This document shows, in pieces, positions 43,165-52,380 of a DNA stretch of 64,000 nt. The notes beneath the pieces are model-generated. The model was not told where the DNA came from, made no database searches, and worked only from the letters and a program-made list of their open reading frames with translations. A program made the position numbers and the translations under genes. The first letter of the stretch is position 1; each line of letters starts with the position of its first letter. The DNA comes from Chitinophagaceae bacterium (lineage in GTDB: Bacteria; Bacteroidota; Bacteroidia; Chitinophagales; Chitinophagaceae): contig JAMLHK010000004.1 of assembly GCA_023957155.1 (NCBI GenBank), positions 124,001-188,000 on the forward strand, in the 5' to 3' direction.

Positions 43165-43890
43165 TTACCCGTACAATTCCTGGTGAATAGCTTTACGTTC
43201 GTATCCCATAGCTACTATTCTCTGCTTGGCTTCGTCAATCATATTTTTCCATCCGCAAAGGAAAAAATACGCCGGGGGCAGATCGCGGGCAAGATCTTCA
43301 AATATGGTGTGAACATATCCTGTTCTGCCTTCCCATTCCTGTCTTGACAACGTAGGGTAATAGTGAAAACCAGGAACTTTTTCTTCCAGTTCCAGCATCT
43401 CATCATAGTACAGGAGGTTGCATTTTTGCCTGCAGCCAAATATGAGGTGAATATCCCGGTGGGGAATATTATGGAGATTAATATAGTTAACCATACTGCG
43501 AAACGGCGCAATACCGGTTCCGGTGCAGATCAGGAAGAGATCCCTTTCCACAGGCTGCGGCAGGGTAAACACACCGAGCGGTCCGCGAAGCGTGAATTCT
43601 GATCCTTCTTTTATTTCATTAAAGATATACGTAGTGCCGGCGCCTCCTTCTAACAAAACAATAACCAGCTCAAATACATTAGTGCCATCCGGCCAGGACG
43701 CTATAGAATAGCTGCGCCATCTCCGGGCAGGCTTTTCGTGAATGGGCAAATCGAGTGTTACAAACTGCCCTGGTATAAAATCAAACTTATCCGTACCTTG
43801 TACCTCGATCCAATACCTGCGGGTTAAAGGCGCCTCTTCTCTGATGCGGGTTACAATTCCTTTATGCCAGGGAAGTAAAGCCATAAGCAT
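43165..43890 (-). CDS. FAD/NAD(P)-binding oxidoreductase, ferredoxin-NADP reductase-like
   Basis: A 241-aa two-domain flavoenzyme. The FAD domain has the motif RSYSIAS (RWRSYSIASWP, near residues 58-68); the pyrophosphate motif GPLGVFTL and the NAD(P) domain CTGTGIAPFRSMVNYI, then IFGCRQKCNLLYYDE and FFLCGWKNMIDEAKQRI. It lacks an iron-sulfur or ferredoxin domain, so electrons pass to a separate partner. The partner is unknown. It begins at ATG 43890 (alternatives ATG 43884 or the GTG 43893). It is the neighbour of bcp on the same strand, 97 bp upstream. Confidence 0.87.
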   Translation of the reverse strand: MLMALLPWHKGIVTRIREEAPLTRRYWIEVQGTDKFDFIPGQFVTLDLPIHEKPARRWRSYSIASWPDGTNVFELVIVLLEGGAGTTYIFNEIKEGSEFTLRGPLGVFTLPQPVERDLFLICTGTGIAPFRSMVNYINLHNIPHRDIHLIFGCRQKCNLLYYDEMLELEEKVPGFHYYPTLSRQEWEGRTGYVHTIFEDLARDLPPAYFFLCGWKNMIDEAKQRIVAMGYERKAIHQELYG

Positions 43891-43980
43891 CACTTTTGAG
43901 GATGAGCAATCGTTAGAACGAATATCCTTATAAAGATAAGAGATAGAGAGTTAATTATTTTAATTAAAAGTCTGTTGAAA

Positions 43981-44160
43981 ATGAAAAATATAATCAAAAT
44001 ATGGCTGCCCTTGTTCCTTTCACCTGTTTTTATCACGATTGGGGCTTATAACTTTGCCATGGGAAATATATCCTCTTCCCGTGCCTGGTTTTTATGGGGT
44101 ATTACAAGTATGGTAGCCGGAATTTTATGGCTATTGCTATCCAGGCGGCAATCCAAATAA
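43981..44160 (+). CDS. Small two-helix membrane protein, 59 aa
   Basis: A 59-aa protein from ATG 43981: MKNIIKIWLPLFLSPVFITI, then GAYNFAMGNISSSRAWFLWG and ITSMVAGILWLLLSRRQSK. Two hydrophobic helices (about residues 8-26 and 38-54) are separated by a short polar loop, with positive ends. No homologue is recognised by name. It stands between divergent/convergent genes without operon partners. The hydrophobic pattern and codon use make it more likely real than a chance frame. Confidence 0.5.
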   Translation: MKNIIKIWLPLFLSPVFITIGAYNFAMGNISSSRAWFLWGITSMVAGILWLLLSRRQSK

Positions 44161-44266
44161 CTTCTCCCGAAGTAGCACTCCTTATACAAAACGGGATAAT
44201 ACACCCGGAAACGCATCTCTTTATGAAATACAGGTTAACCCACCTGCAGTGCTTCTTTTTAGCAGC

Positions 44267-45271
44267 TTACAGCTCCGCTTTCTTATTCAATACCTGCCAT
44301 AGTATATCCTTCAGTTCAACCAAACCGGTATAACTAACAGAGGAAATAAAGAGATAGGGGATATGACCGGGCAGTTCTTTGCCGATTGCCGTCTTTAATT
44401 CATCATCCAGCAGGTCGCTTTTACTGATGGCAATCACAAATTCTTTATGCAAAAGTTCGGGGTTATACCGTTCCAGTTCACTGACAAGGATATCAAACTC
44501 TTTACGATGATCCGGGCTGTCGGCCGGTATAACAAACAACAATACCGGGTTACGTTCGATGTGCCGGAGGAAACGATGCCCTAATCCTTTCCCTTCCGCA
44601 GCTCCTTCAATTATCCCGGGAAGATCAGCAATACAAAAACTTTTATTCTCCCGGTAAGCCACAATCCCGAGGTTGGGATGAATAGTAGTAAACGCATAAT
44701 TCGCAATTTTAGGCCGGGCAGCAGTGAGTACGGACAGCAGGGTAGATTTACCTGCATTGGGAAAACCTACTAACCCCACATCTGCCAGCACTTTTAATTC
44801 CAGCACTTTCCAGCCTTCCCAACCCGGCTCCCCGGGTTGCGCATGTTCCGGAACCTGATTGGTTGCTGTGGCAAAACGGGCATTCCCCAGCCCTCCCCGG
44901 CCGCCTTTTATCCATATCATCTCCTGTCCGTCTTCTAATATCTCCACCTCTTTTTCATCTGTTTCTTCATCAAAAGCTACCGTTCCCAACGGCACCTCTA
45001 TAATAATATCTTTTCCTGCCTTTCCGGTGCAGTTTTGCCCGCTACCACCTTCGCCATCTTCTGCCAGCACATTTTTGAAATAGCGCAAATGCAAAAGCGT
45101 CCACAAATTCTTATTCCCCCTGAGTAGGATATTTCCCCCCCGGCCGCCATCTCCCCCGTCTGGTCCCGCCTTGGGATTGTACTTGGTACGCATAAAATGC
45201 CGGCTGCCGGCGCCCCCATGCCCGCTACGGCAAAATATCCTGATCTGATCAACAAAATTCGATTTTTCCAT
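44267..45271 (-). CDS. obgE: GTPase ObgE
   Basis: An essential ribosome-associated GTPase of 334 aa. The Obg fold (1-158) has the glycine-rich loops typical of the family ([40 protein letters not shown]). The G domain has G1 GFPNAGKS (169-176), G2/G3 DLPG in [13 protein letters not shown], and the NKxD motif in the Bacteroidota form ISKSD. The C-terminal OCT domain is absent, as usual in this phylum. ATG 45271 is preferred to an upstream in-frame codon at 45307. Confidence 0.96.
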   Translation of the reverse strand: MEKSNFVDQIRIFCRSGHGGAGSRHFMRTKYNPKAGPDGGDGGRGGNILLRGNKNLWTLLHLRYFKNVLAEDGEGGSGQNCTGKAGKDIIIEVPLGTVAFDEETDEKEVEILEDGQEMIWIKGGRGGLGNARFATATNQVPEHAQPGEPGWEGWKVLELKVLADVGLVGFPNAGKSTLLSVLTAARPKIANYAFTTIHPNLGIVAYRENKSFCIADLPGIIEGAAEGKGLGHRFLRHIERNPVLLFVIPADSPDHRKEFDILVSELERYNPELLHKEFVIAISKSDLLDDELKTAIGKELPGHIPYLFISSVSYTGLVELKDILWQVLNKKAEL

Positions 45272-45284
45272 ACCCTGCTTTGGC

Positions 45285-45292
45285 CAAAGATA
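45285..45292 (-). promoter_or_regulatory. -7 box of obgE
   Basis: Read on the minus strand: TATCTTTG, an exact TAnnTTTG match ending 13 nt before the obgE ATG. TTA occurs at the N19 position in place of TTG. Confidence 0.45.
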
Positions 45293-45406
45293 TAACCTGA
45301 CCGGCATTATATAAATACCGTTTTAGGACAGCAAAAACGAAGTATATACCTGAACGCAGAAACATATCCCGTATGAATAGCTGCTGAACAAAACAGATTA
45401 TTTGTT

Positions 45407-45414
45407 TATTTTTG
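45407..45414 (+). promoter_or_regulatory. -7 box of the OmpA-type gene
   Basis: TATTTTTG exactly fits TAnnTTTG, 66 nt before the ATG at 45481, leaving a normal leader. No TTG at N19-21. Confidence 0.4.
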
Positions 45415-45480
45415 CCTGGTATCATCAACCTGTTTACTACAACTATACCTGTGTGTTAGTTGAAAAAAGTCCATTTTAAT

Positions 45481-46338
45481 ATGAAACATTTTCTTCCTGC
45501 CATTATCACATTACTTGTATTTGCCGGGCTTGGTTCCTGTGTATCCAAGAAAAAGTTTATTGAGGCAACCAACACGATAAGCTCCCTGCAACGGGACAGC
45601 CTCCGTTTTGAGAACGACCTGGCTACCCTCCGGAAATCCCTGCAGGAAGGCCAGCAGCAGATTGACCATCTAAAAAAACAGCTCGATGATATTGCTTCTG
45701 CAAAAAGCTTAAAAGAACAGGAGCTGGATAAAGCCCGCAAACTGCTCAGCAATACGGAACAACAGCTAAGCAGTACCCAGGAACAACTGAGCAGTAAGGC
45801 CCTGACCATCGAGGAACAACAAAAAAGATTAGAAGCGCTTCAGAAACTTATAGACCAGCAACGCAGCGTGGTAGAAAACCTGCGCAATACCATTAATAAG
45901 GCTTTAGGACAATACAAAGCCGAAGACCTTGACGTTTTTATTAAAGACGGCAAAGTATATGTATCCCTGCAGGAAAAACTGCTGTTTAAATCCGGAAGCG
46001 CAGTTGTTGGGAAAGAAGGCCAGGAAGCATTAGGTAAAATAGCACAGGTGCTCAATACGGATCCCAAAATACAGATCGTGGTGGAAGGGCATACGGACAG
46101 TATCCCCATTCGCAAAACTTTTGAAGATAACTGGGCGCTAAGTACAGCCAGGGCAGTATCCATTGTTCGTATTTTAACCAAAGACTATGACGTGGACCCA
46201 ACGAGGGTGGTGGCATCAGGTCATAGCTATTTTGATCCGAGAGATACGAATGCCACCCCCGAAGGAAGGGCGCTGAACCGCAGAACAGAGATCATCCTCT
46301 CTCCTAACTTAGACGAGCTGTACAGGCTGATGCAATAG
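45481..46338 (+). CDS. OmpA/MotB-family peptidoglycan-binding lipoprotein
   Basis: A 285-aa outer-membrane lipoprotein: signal MKHFLPAIITLLVFAGLGSC with lipobox LGSC, a coiled-coil-rich middle (about residues 22-140, heptads such as LRKSLQEGQQQIDHLKKQLDD), and a C-terminal OmpA domain (about 165-285) with IVVEGHTDSIPIRKTFEDNW, LSTARAVSIVRIL, VDPTRVVASGHSYFDP and the final GRALNRRTEIIL. It links outer membrane to the peptidoglycan. ATG 45481 is used since the upstream TTG at 45460 would move the lipobox Cys inside. It is divergent from obgE. Confidence 0.92.
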   Translation: MKHFLPAIITLLVFAGLGSCVSKKKFIEATNTISSLQRDSLRFENDLATLRKSLQEGQQQIDHLKKQLDDIASAKSLKEQELDKARKLLSNTEQQLSSTQEQLSSKALTIEEQQKRLEALQKLIDQQRSVVENLRNTINKALGQYKAEDLDVFIKDGKVYVSLQEKLLFKSGSAVVGKEGQEALGKIAQVLNTDPKIQIVVEGHTDSIPIRKTFEDNWALSTARAVSIVRILTKDYDVDPTRVVASGHSYFDPRDTNATPEGRALNRRTEIILSPNLDELYRLMQ

Positions 46339-46358
46339 GTGTACACCGGGGAAATTAG

Positions 46359-46434
46359 TGGAGCCAACTATCGGATTCGAACCGACGACCCTTTCATTAC
46401 GAATGAAATGCTCTACCAGCTGAGCTAAGTTGGC
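46359..46434 (-). tRNA. tRNA-Thr (anticodon CGT)
   Basis: On the minus strand from 46434: acceptor GCCAACT pairs with AGTTGGC, D arm GCTC-AGCTGGTA-GAGC, anticodon arm TTTCA-TTCGTAA-TGAAA with anticodon CGT (reads ACG, Thr), T arm GTCGG-TTCGAAT-CCGAT, discriminator T and a genome-encoded CCA (46361-46359). The total of 76 nt with CCA is a complete cloverleaf. It is 24 bp from the end of the convergent OmpA-type gene and downstream of crcB. Confidence 0.95.
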
Positions 46435-46570
46435 GTAAAACGTAAAGGTATACCCTGCCGGATAAATGGCCATGGCGCAACGCTATTTATTATAACATAA
46501 ATGGTAAAGGTATAGTCCGTTGGCTGTTCGGCAAAACACCAGCCCGGGACAAGGCAGAAACGTAAAATAT

Positions 46571-46942
46571 TTATTTCCCGACAGCTATCCCTGCTATTAC
46601 CGCCAGCAGTCCAAGCAAAAAGCTCAACCCGGTATATAATAAAAACATTAGGTAATACCCCTGTTTTAATAAGAGCATATTCTCGTACGAAAAGCTGGAG
46701 AAAGTAGTATATCCGCCGCAAAGCCCGGTAATTAAGAACAACCGCCAGTCCATATTCAATACATTATCTTTTGCTGCCAGGGCATAAAACAGTCCAATTA
46801 AAAAACAACCGGTAATATTTACGATAAACGTACCTGCAGGAAATACCATCCCCGGATTACGGCTAAACAACCATTGTACCAGATACCGTAATATGCTTCC
46901 CAATCCGCCACCGATCCCGATAAAAATAAGCTGCTTTAGCAT
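46571..46942 (-). CDS. crcB: Fluoride ion channel CrcB/Fluc
   Basis: A 123-aa four-helix protein that dimerises antiparallel to export fluoride. Family motifs are all seen: GGGLGSILRYLVQW (residues 10-23), the conserved NITGCFLIGLFYA with Asn and Gly (42-54), and GLCGGYTTFSSFSYEN (73-88), whose Phe residues and Asn form the pore. No fluoride riboswitch was recognised upstream; the start codon abuts the msrB stop (46942/46943), so expression is coupled with msrB. Confidence 0.94.
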   Translation of the reverse strand: MLKQLIFIGIGGGLGSILRYLVQWLFSRNPGMVFPAGTFIVNITGCFLIGLFYALAAKDNVLNMDWRLFLITGLCGGYTTFSSFSYENMLLLKQGYYLMFLLYTGLSFLLGLLAVIAGIAVGK

Positions 46943-47503
46943 TTATTCTTTATACTTTTTATCGGCCGCAGCAGCCTTTTCAAAATCAAGCACTACGCCA
47001 TTAATACAATATCTTAAACCCGTTGGCTGGGGTCCGTCATCAAATACATGCCCCAGGTGCGCCTTACAACGCCCGCACATTACCTCTGTTCTTTCCATAC
47101 CTGCCGAATGATCAGGCGCGTAGATGATACTGCCTTTGGTAACCGGCTCGTAAAAGCTGGGCCAACCGCAACCGCTTTCAAATTTAGTATCACTTCTGAA
47201 TAATGGATTTCCACAGGCAGCACAATAATAAGTTCCTATTTCATTAAACTTTTCATATTTACTGCTCCAGGGCCTTTCAGTCCCTTTCTTCCGGGCTATA
47301 TAATACAGCTCCGGAGATAAAACATCTTTCCACTCCGCATCACTCAGGTTTACTTTCGATTTATCGGTACGGGAGTACACCGTGTTTTTATTATTTGTAT
47401 TATTCATATTCGCTGCAGATTTTTCTTTAGAAGACTGCGAGAAACTACACTGGCAAAAGATCATGGGTAATGTGATCCACCAAAGAAGCATTTTAAAAAT
47501 CAT
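46943..47503 (-). CDS. msrB: Peptide-methionine (R)-S-oxide reductase, exported
   Basis: Repairs methionine-R-sulfoxide in proteins. The zinc-binding pairs CAACG (near residue 97) and CGRCKAHLGH (near 143) and the catalytic Cys in RYCINGVVLDF (near 165) are present. The N-terminus (MIFKMLLWWITLPMIFCQCSF) is a signal peptide with a possible lipidated Cys, placing this MsrB in the periplasm or outer membrane. The 186-aa length includes a polar linker of about 30 residues. It overlaps nothing and directly precedes crcB without a gap. Confidence 0.93.
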   Translation of the reverse strand: MIFKMLLWWITLPMIFCQCSFSQSSKEKSAANMNNTNNKNTVYSRTDKSKVNLSDAEWKDVLSPELYYIARKKGTERPWSSKYEKFNEIGTYYCAACGNPLFRSDTKFESGCGWPSFYEPVTKGSIIYAPDHSAGMERTEVMCGRCKAHLGHVFDDGPQPTGLRYCINGVVLDFEKAAAADKKYKE

Positions 47504-47677
47504 GATCTGAAAGTTTCAGGACAAACAAATTTACGAAACAATACCGACTATATCTTTATCAAACAGGTTTGTTAAATTAAAAACGGGTATGAAAATATCC
47601 GCTTATCTTAAATAATAAATTAACCAATAAATCACACTCCTGTTTCGTTTCTCTAAAGTTCCGATAGTTTAAAAATA

Positions 47678-47685
47678 TACTTTTG
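47678..47685 (+). promoter_or_regulatory. -7 box of the glycoside hydrolase pseudogene
   Basis: TACTTTTG exactly fits TAnnTTTG, 53 nt before the ATG at 47739. A weaker TAATTTTTG lies 1 nt before the ATG. Confidence 0.4.
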
Positions 47686-47738
47686 CAGTTATTCTCCTGC
47701 CGGGAGATATAAATTCTTTTTATTATTATAATTTTTGC

Positions 47739-49279
47739 ATGAAAATTTCGCTTACCGTCTGGACCACTGTCTTTTTCTTTTCCGTTTCTTTTGCACAACC
47801 CAAATATGAATTTCGTGCAGCCTGGATCGCAACGGTAGATCATATTGACTGGCCCACCAGGGGTAATTACAACTCTGAAAGCCAGAAAGCGGAATACAGG
47901 AAGCTGCTGGATATGCACGTACAAAACGGGATGAATGCGGTTATTGTGCAGATCCGTCCCGCAGCAGATGCCTTTTATCCTTCACCTTATGAGCCCTGGA
48001 GCGAGTGGCTCACCGGTAAACAGGGGCGGGCGCCGGAACCTTACTATGACCCGTTGAAATTTATGATCGAGGAAGCACATAAACGAGGACTGGAATTTCA
48101 CGCCTGGTGCAATCCTTATCGCGCGGAGTTTCAAATTGGAAAATCTTCCATATCTCCAACCCATATCACCAAAACCCACCCGCAATGGTTCGTGGCTTAT
48201 GGCGGTAAAAGATATTTTGACCCGGGTAATAAGCAGCCCAGGAATTTGTGGTAAACGTGATCCGTGATATTGTTAAGCGATACGATGTAGATGCGCTTCA
48301 TTTCGATGATTATTTTTACCCGTACAGGATAGCCGGAGTGGAATTTCCGGATCAAAAAACCTATGCCGCTTATGGCGCAGGACTGGATAGAAGTGAATGG
48401 CGCAGAAGTAATGTAGATTCTATCATTGTTAAATTACATCGCGGTATACGACAGGAGAACCCCCACTGCAAATTCGGCATCAGCCCGTTTGGTGTCTGGC
48501 GTAATAAAGATATGGATAGCCTGGGGAGCGATACAAAAGCCGGGCAAACCAATTATGATGACCTGTATGCAGATATCTTATTATGGCTGAAGGAAGGTTA
48601 TATTGATTATGTAGTCCCGCAGTTGTACTGGGAGCACGGGCACAGGGCAGCGCCGTATGAAGTGCTGGTTGACTGGTGGAGCCGGCACAGCTACGGAAAA
48701 CATTGCTATGTAGGATTAGGTATTTATAAAGCGGGAACCAACACACGCTGGCGTGACCGGAATATTATTCCCATGCAGATACAGGATGCCCGGTCGTATC
48801 CTACCGTACAGGGACAGGTTTATTTCAGCAGCAGGTCTTTTTTTAAAAATCCCAACGGATGGAGTGACAGCCTGCAGCAGAACTATTATAAATATCCTGC
48901 CTTAATTCCTCCCATGCCCTGGATAGACAGTATACCACCCGTTCCACCCGTAATAAACAGCATAAGTACGGGGCGCCAGCAGCTCAGCATAAATGCCAGC
49001 TATATTGATACGGAAAAGCGTTTACGACAGTTTGCGATATATACTTTTTCTTCTCTTGAAGATACCGATATCTCCAGCCGGGTACCGCTTAAACTTATCC
49101 CGGCGGCAGGCTCTGATTCTTTGCATTATGTGCTGGCACTATCCCTGTTGCCGCAGGATGGCAATGAACTGTATATCGGATTAACCGCCGTGGATATCAA
49201 TAACGTGGAAAGTGAACTGAGCATATTGCAAAAATTAGAAAGAGCGGATGAAAAAGCCACCTGGGAAATGGTGAAATAA
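47739..49279 (+). pseudogene. Family-10-like glycoside hydrolase (DUF187/GHL10), broken by a -1 frameshift
   Basis: The gene is whole but for a one-base loss. The first part (47739-48254, 171 codons) has signal peptide MKISLTVWTTVFFFSVSFAQ and the GHL10 start (FRAAWIATVDHIDWPTR, AVIVQIRPAADAFYPSPYEPW, GLEFHAWCNPYRAE). Near 48237 the text ...FDPGNKQPRNLW* leaves the frame; one frame back the sequence continues QEFVVNVIRDIVKRYDVDAL and HFDDYFYPY to 49279 without further stops. Adding one C to the CCC at 48237-48239 restores DPGNKQPQEFVVNV. The catalytic-style residues (D-A-L-H-F-D-D-Y) are intact. Either a recent mutation or a sequencing error; no slippery heptamer is present. Confidence 0.88.
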
Positions 49280-49325
49280 ACAGGAACCCGGAGAAAGCAC
49301 AACACTCAGCCTCATCCATCATGTG

Positions 49326-50435
49326 CTAAAACAATCGCCCCTGCTGTACCGGTCTCCTGAAAATAGTAGTATCCAATTCAAACCGGTCTTCATTCATGTG
49401 ATACATTTTTCCATATTTCTTATACTGTTGCGCTATTATATCCGCCATGGCGCCTTCACCACGCATACGCAATCCCCACCGGGTATCGTTCACTTTTCCA
49501 TCATGACTCTGCTCTATTAAATGCCATACTTTATCTGCCCTGTCCGGAAAATTTTTATACAGCCAGTCGTGAAACAAGAACTTAATCGCCCCGTTTAAAC
49601 GGATGAAAGTATAGGCGGTAAATACAGCACCTGCATCCGCCGCAGCTTTCATAATACGCTGCATCTCGTGATCATTCAGTCCGGGGATCATAGGACCCAT
49701 CATCACCCCCATACGAATGCCGGCGTTGCTCAGCTCTTCTATCACCCTGAGTCGCTGCTTTGCCGTAGTGGTTCGCGGCTCCATCACCCTGCGCAAATCT
49801 TCATTAAACGATGTAATGGAAACCATGGCCGATACCAGGCGCTTTTTGGCCAACTCCTGCAGCACATCTTTGTCCCTGATGATCCAGGCATTTTTCGTAA
49901 GAATACCGACCGGCTGGTTAAATTCATTGCACACTTCTAATAACCCCCTGGTCAACCTGTATTTTTGTTCTGCAGGCTGATAGCAATCGGTATTGCCGCT
50001 CAGCATAATCGGCATTACCTCCCATTTAGGATGCATAAGCTGCTTTCGCAGCAATTGTGGTGCATTTTTTTTAACGATGATCTTCCGCTCAAAATCCAGC
50101 CCTGCACTATAACCCCAGTATTCATGCACATTACGGGCATAGCAGTAAATGCAGCCGTGCTCGCAGCCGGCATAGGCATTCATACTGTAAGCCATGCCCA
50201 CATCCGGACTGTCTACTTTATTGACAATGGTCTTTGACCATTGCTCAAGGTACTGTGTGGGCGTATTATCTTCCGACCAATCGTCAATAGCTTCTATATG
50301 CTCCCTCGTCCTTTCGTCCCTGAGAAAACGATTCTTCGTATTAAACTGGGCACCGCGACCCTGCACATATTGCTCCGTTTCCTCTTTTGGCTTAACGGAA
50401 ACTTTATAATGATCCTGCTTAAGTTTTTCTGACAT
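49326..50435 (-). CDS. PA0069-family radical SAM protein
   Basis: A 369-aa radical S-adenosylmethionine protein. The cluster-binding motif is CEHGCIYC (Cys91, Cys95, Cys98), with MNAYAGCEHGCIYCYARN matching the PA0069 family. The N-terminal 80 residues are basic and hydrophilic with no signal peptide. Reaction and substrate are unknown; in other bacteria the genes lie next to DNA-photolyase-like or MutY-like genes, but here it is downstream of a 2H phosphoesterase on the same strand, 105 bp after it. The ATG at 50435 is the first in frame. Confidence 0.9.
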   Translation of the reverse strand: MSEKLKQDHYKVSVKPKEETEQYVQGRGAQFNTKNRFLRDERTREHIEAIDDWSEDNTPTQYLEQWSKTIVNKVDSPDVGMAYSMNAYAGCEHGCIYCYARNVHEYWGYSAGLDFERKIIVKKNAPQLLRKQLMHPKWEVMPIMLSGNTDCYQPAEQKYRLTRGLLEVCNEFNQPVGILTKNAWIIRDKDVLQELAKKRLVSAMVSITSFNEDLRRVMEPRTTTAKQRLRVIEELSNAGIRMGVMMGPMIPGLNDHEMQRIMKAAADAGAVFTAYTFIRLNGAIKFLFHDWLYKNFPDRADKVWHLIEQSHDGKVNDTRWGLRMRGEGAMADIIAQQYKKYGKMYHMNEDRFELDTTIFRRPVQQGRLF

Positions 50436-50540
50436 ACAACTGGTTCAAACCTGTTAATAAAAGGATTATACCCGATCCGCCTTATCCATTCACGACCAGG
50501 TAGCGGGTGTGGAGCAGCACAGAACTGTCTGGCCAAGTCC

Positions 50541-51155
50541 TTACCCAAACAGCTCCCCCTGCCTTGCTGCTACCGGTAAATGCTGGAAGATGAACCGTTG
50601 AACAATCTGATAAGCCTTTTCGTTTAGGGGCCGTTTCAGCAACAGCATACTATCCGCAATAAATCGGCCGGTAAACTGCCTGTTACTGTAATCTGCCCAT
50701 GCTTTTTCATACTGCCAGGGTTGTAGTTTACGCGCCACCGTTAAATGCGGCTCCATTATAAAATGCGGCTTGTTATCATCATTCAGTTTCATCAGGCGTT
50801 GCGCCTCGCTGCGTACCTGTTTGATAAGATGCTGTACCGGAACTTTAGTTGTCACATTAATATAAATGGTATGAGAAGGAAAGCTGCCGTAATTACGTAG
50901 CTCCACCTTAAACGGACATTGACTCATGCCCACCATCTTAAGCCGGTTCACTATACGGGCTTCCAGCATTTCATACTGCACAAAATTTACCAGCGTAATA
51001 TGCGGCTGTCCCCATCTTGCCTGGGCACAACGGTACGCTTCGGCAAAACCTGCTTTCACCTTTACGATTTTGGTCCATAATTCTTCCGGCGGGCGTAACA
51101 CCAGCAGGTATTCATTTATCCGGTAGCCAGGCAGCAATTGAATATTATTTTCCAT
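50541..51155 (-). CDS. 2'-5' RNA ligase / 2H phosphoesterase family protein
   Basis: A 204-aa 2H phosphoesterase. Both catalytic H-x-T-x motifs are present: HITL (His52, Thr54) in WGQPHITLVNF and HLTV (His137, Thr139) in MEPHLTVARKL. Such enzymes act on cyclic phosphodiesters, often of RNA ends. It is not followed by a tRNA-splicing gene. An operator-like dyad with 9-bp arms (ATTTAGTAT...ATACTAAAT) lies 111 bp before its start. The C-terminus ends with QGELFG. Confidence 0.85.
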   Translation of the reverse strand: MENNIQLLPGYRINEYLLVLRPPEELWTKIVKVKAGFAEAYRCAQARWGQPHITLVNFVQYEMLEARIVNRLKMVGMSQCPFKVELRNYGSFPSHTIYINVTTKVPVQHLIKQVRSEAQRLMKLNDDNKPHFIMEPHLTVARKLQPWQYEKAWADYSNRQFTGRFIADSMLLLKRPLNEKAYQIVQRFIFQHLPVAARQGELFG

Positions 51156-51265
51156 AAAACCATTTTAAATGATCAAACAGAGCCTGCTGAAAAAATATAT
51201 CCGATCCTTCCCTTCAATGATCTCCTTTCTTTCCATGCCGATGAGCCATTCAGCAACACTCAAAC

Positions 51266-51298
51266 ATTTAGTATAAAAATACTAAATAAATTAGTATT
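51266..51298. promoter_or_regulatory. Operator-like dyad plus third half-site
   Basis: Perfect 9-bp arms ATTTAGTAT (51266-51274) and ATACTAAAT (51279-51287) with a 4-nt AAAA spacer, followed by another TTAGTATT half-site at 51291-51298. The symmetry and repeated TTAGTAT core suggest binding sites for a dimeric regulator. It lies between galM (ends 51363) and the 2H phosphoesterase start (51155). No regulator is adjacent. Confidence 0.5.
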
Positions 51299-51362
51299 AC
51301 AAAATATAATTTATCACCTGGCTCCTGCAGGTTTTGCCGGTTATTAAACAGCTGGTGCTGTT

Positions 51363-52313
51363 TTATTTTTTCCTTAGCGTATACCGTGTAAAAAAACGGG
51401 TTTCTTCTCCCGGTGCAAGAGTTATAAGTCCTATCCCGTTATTAAATGCATTGGGCGGAGCGCTGAGATTTTCAATGGCAATGCTGTTACGATGAGGCGG
51501 GATATAAATTTGCAGATAAGGATAGCTGCCATCCGGCTGTATCTCTAATTGCCAGTCCGTTACAGGGTCCCGCAGCACACACATGGGCTGCGGCCTGTCA
51601 AAGTCCAGCACAAAGGAATTATCCAGGATGGTTTCGCCAATCCGTTCAGGAGAAGAAAAAGCAGCAGATGGCAGAACCTTCCCGGTAGGGATAAGATTCA
51701 TAAACTCCAGCACTTCCTGCGAACAGAACTGCAATTCCAGATCATCTACCCGTCCGCCAAAAGTGAAATAGGGATGCCAGCCATCAGCAACAGGCAATGA
51801 GGAATCCCCCGTATTTTTTATGCAGGTGGTAATATATAATGTGCTATCTTTTTCCAGGCGGTACTCAACATTGCAATCATAAGAAAAAGGATAACCGGGA
51901 TGGTCCCCTTTATATTGATGCAGTAACGCTATTTGTGCCGATTGATCGGTCACTTTTTCCTGAACCAGCCGGAATGGCCGATTGTATAAAAAGCCGTGTA
52001 TAACAACACCCTGCTGAAGAGAAGGATCTATGCGGTAAACCTGGTCATTAAAATGATAAATGCCTTCGGGTATCCTGCAGGGAAAAGGAGAGAGCTTTAA
52101 TCCTTTAAAACCACCCGATTCTGCATGAACGTTAAATTCCTCCCTGTTGCTAAAGCTGTCAATAATGTTTATGGCCTTATCTCCATCCCGCACGGCAAAT
52201 GCGTGTAGCATGGCGCCGCAATCAGGTACGATAGCTACTGTTGTTTGTGTTGTTCCGTCTTTTAAAATAACCTGATCAAACCCGTTTTGCCGGAGCCTTT
52301 CTACTATGAACAT
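51363..52313 (-). CDS. Aldose 1-epimerase (mutarotase) family protein
   Basis: A 316-aa beta-sandwich enzyme of the galactose mutarotase superfamily. It has the ordered strands seen in aldose epimerases (GFLYNRPFRLV near 125, NVEYRLEKDSTLYITTCIKNTGDSSLPVADGWHPYFTFGG near 165-200 with His of GWHPYF, and the C-terminal Glu segment IAIENLSAPPNAFNNG). The likely catalytic His is the GWHPYF one and the Glu is in IAIENLS. It interconverts alpha and beta anomers of free sugars. No sugar operon is near. Confidence 0.85.
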   Translation of the reverse strand: MFIVERLRQNGFDQVILKDGTTQTTVAIVPDCGAMLHAFAVRDGDKAINIIDSFSNREEFNVHAESGGFKGLKLSPFPCRIPEGIYHFNDQVYRIDPSLQQGVVIHGFLYNRPFRLVQEKVTDQSAQIALLHQYKGDHPGYPFSYDCNVEYRLEKDSTLYITTCIKNTGDSSLPVADGWHPYFTFGGRVDDLELQFCSQEVLEFMNLIPTGKVLPSAAFSSPERIGETILDNSFVLDFDRPQPMCVLRDPVTDWQLEIQPDGSYPYLQIYIPPHRNSIAIENLSAPPNAFNNGIGLITLAPGEETRFFTRYTLRKK

Positions 52314-52380
52314 TCCTGGTTTCTTTTTACTTTTTACGATAGCTTAATACATTGAAAAAATGCCCGGCCGATTATGTATT

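Noticed and set aside
46571-47503. Fluoride riboswitch upstream of crcB
   Set aside because: crcB starts directly after msrB with no room for one, and no such motif is seen before msrB.
47577-47924. 115-codon minus-strand frame over the glycoside hydrolase start
   Set aside because: It is antisense to the hydrolase signal peptide and leader; no known motif.
48237-48254. Programmed -1 frameshifting in the glycoside hydrolase
   Set aside because: No X-XXY-YYZ slippery heptamer or downstream pseudoknot is visible; a lost base in the C run is simpler.
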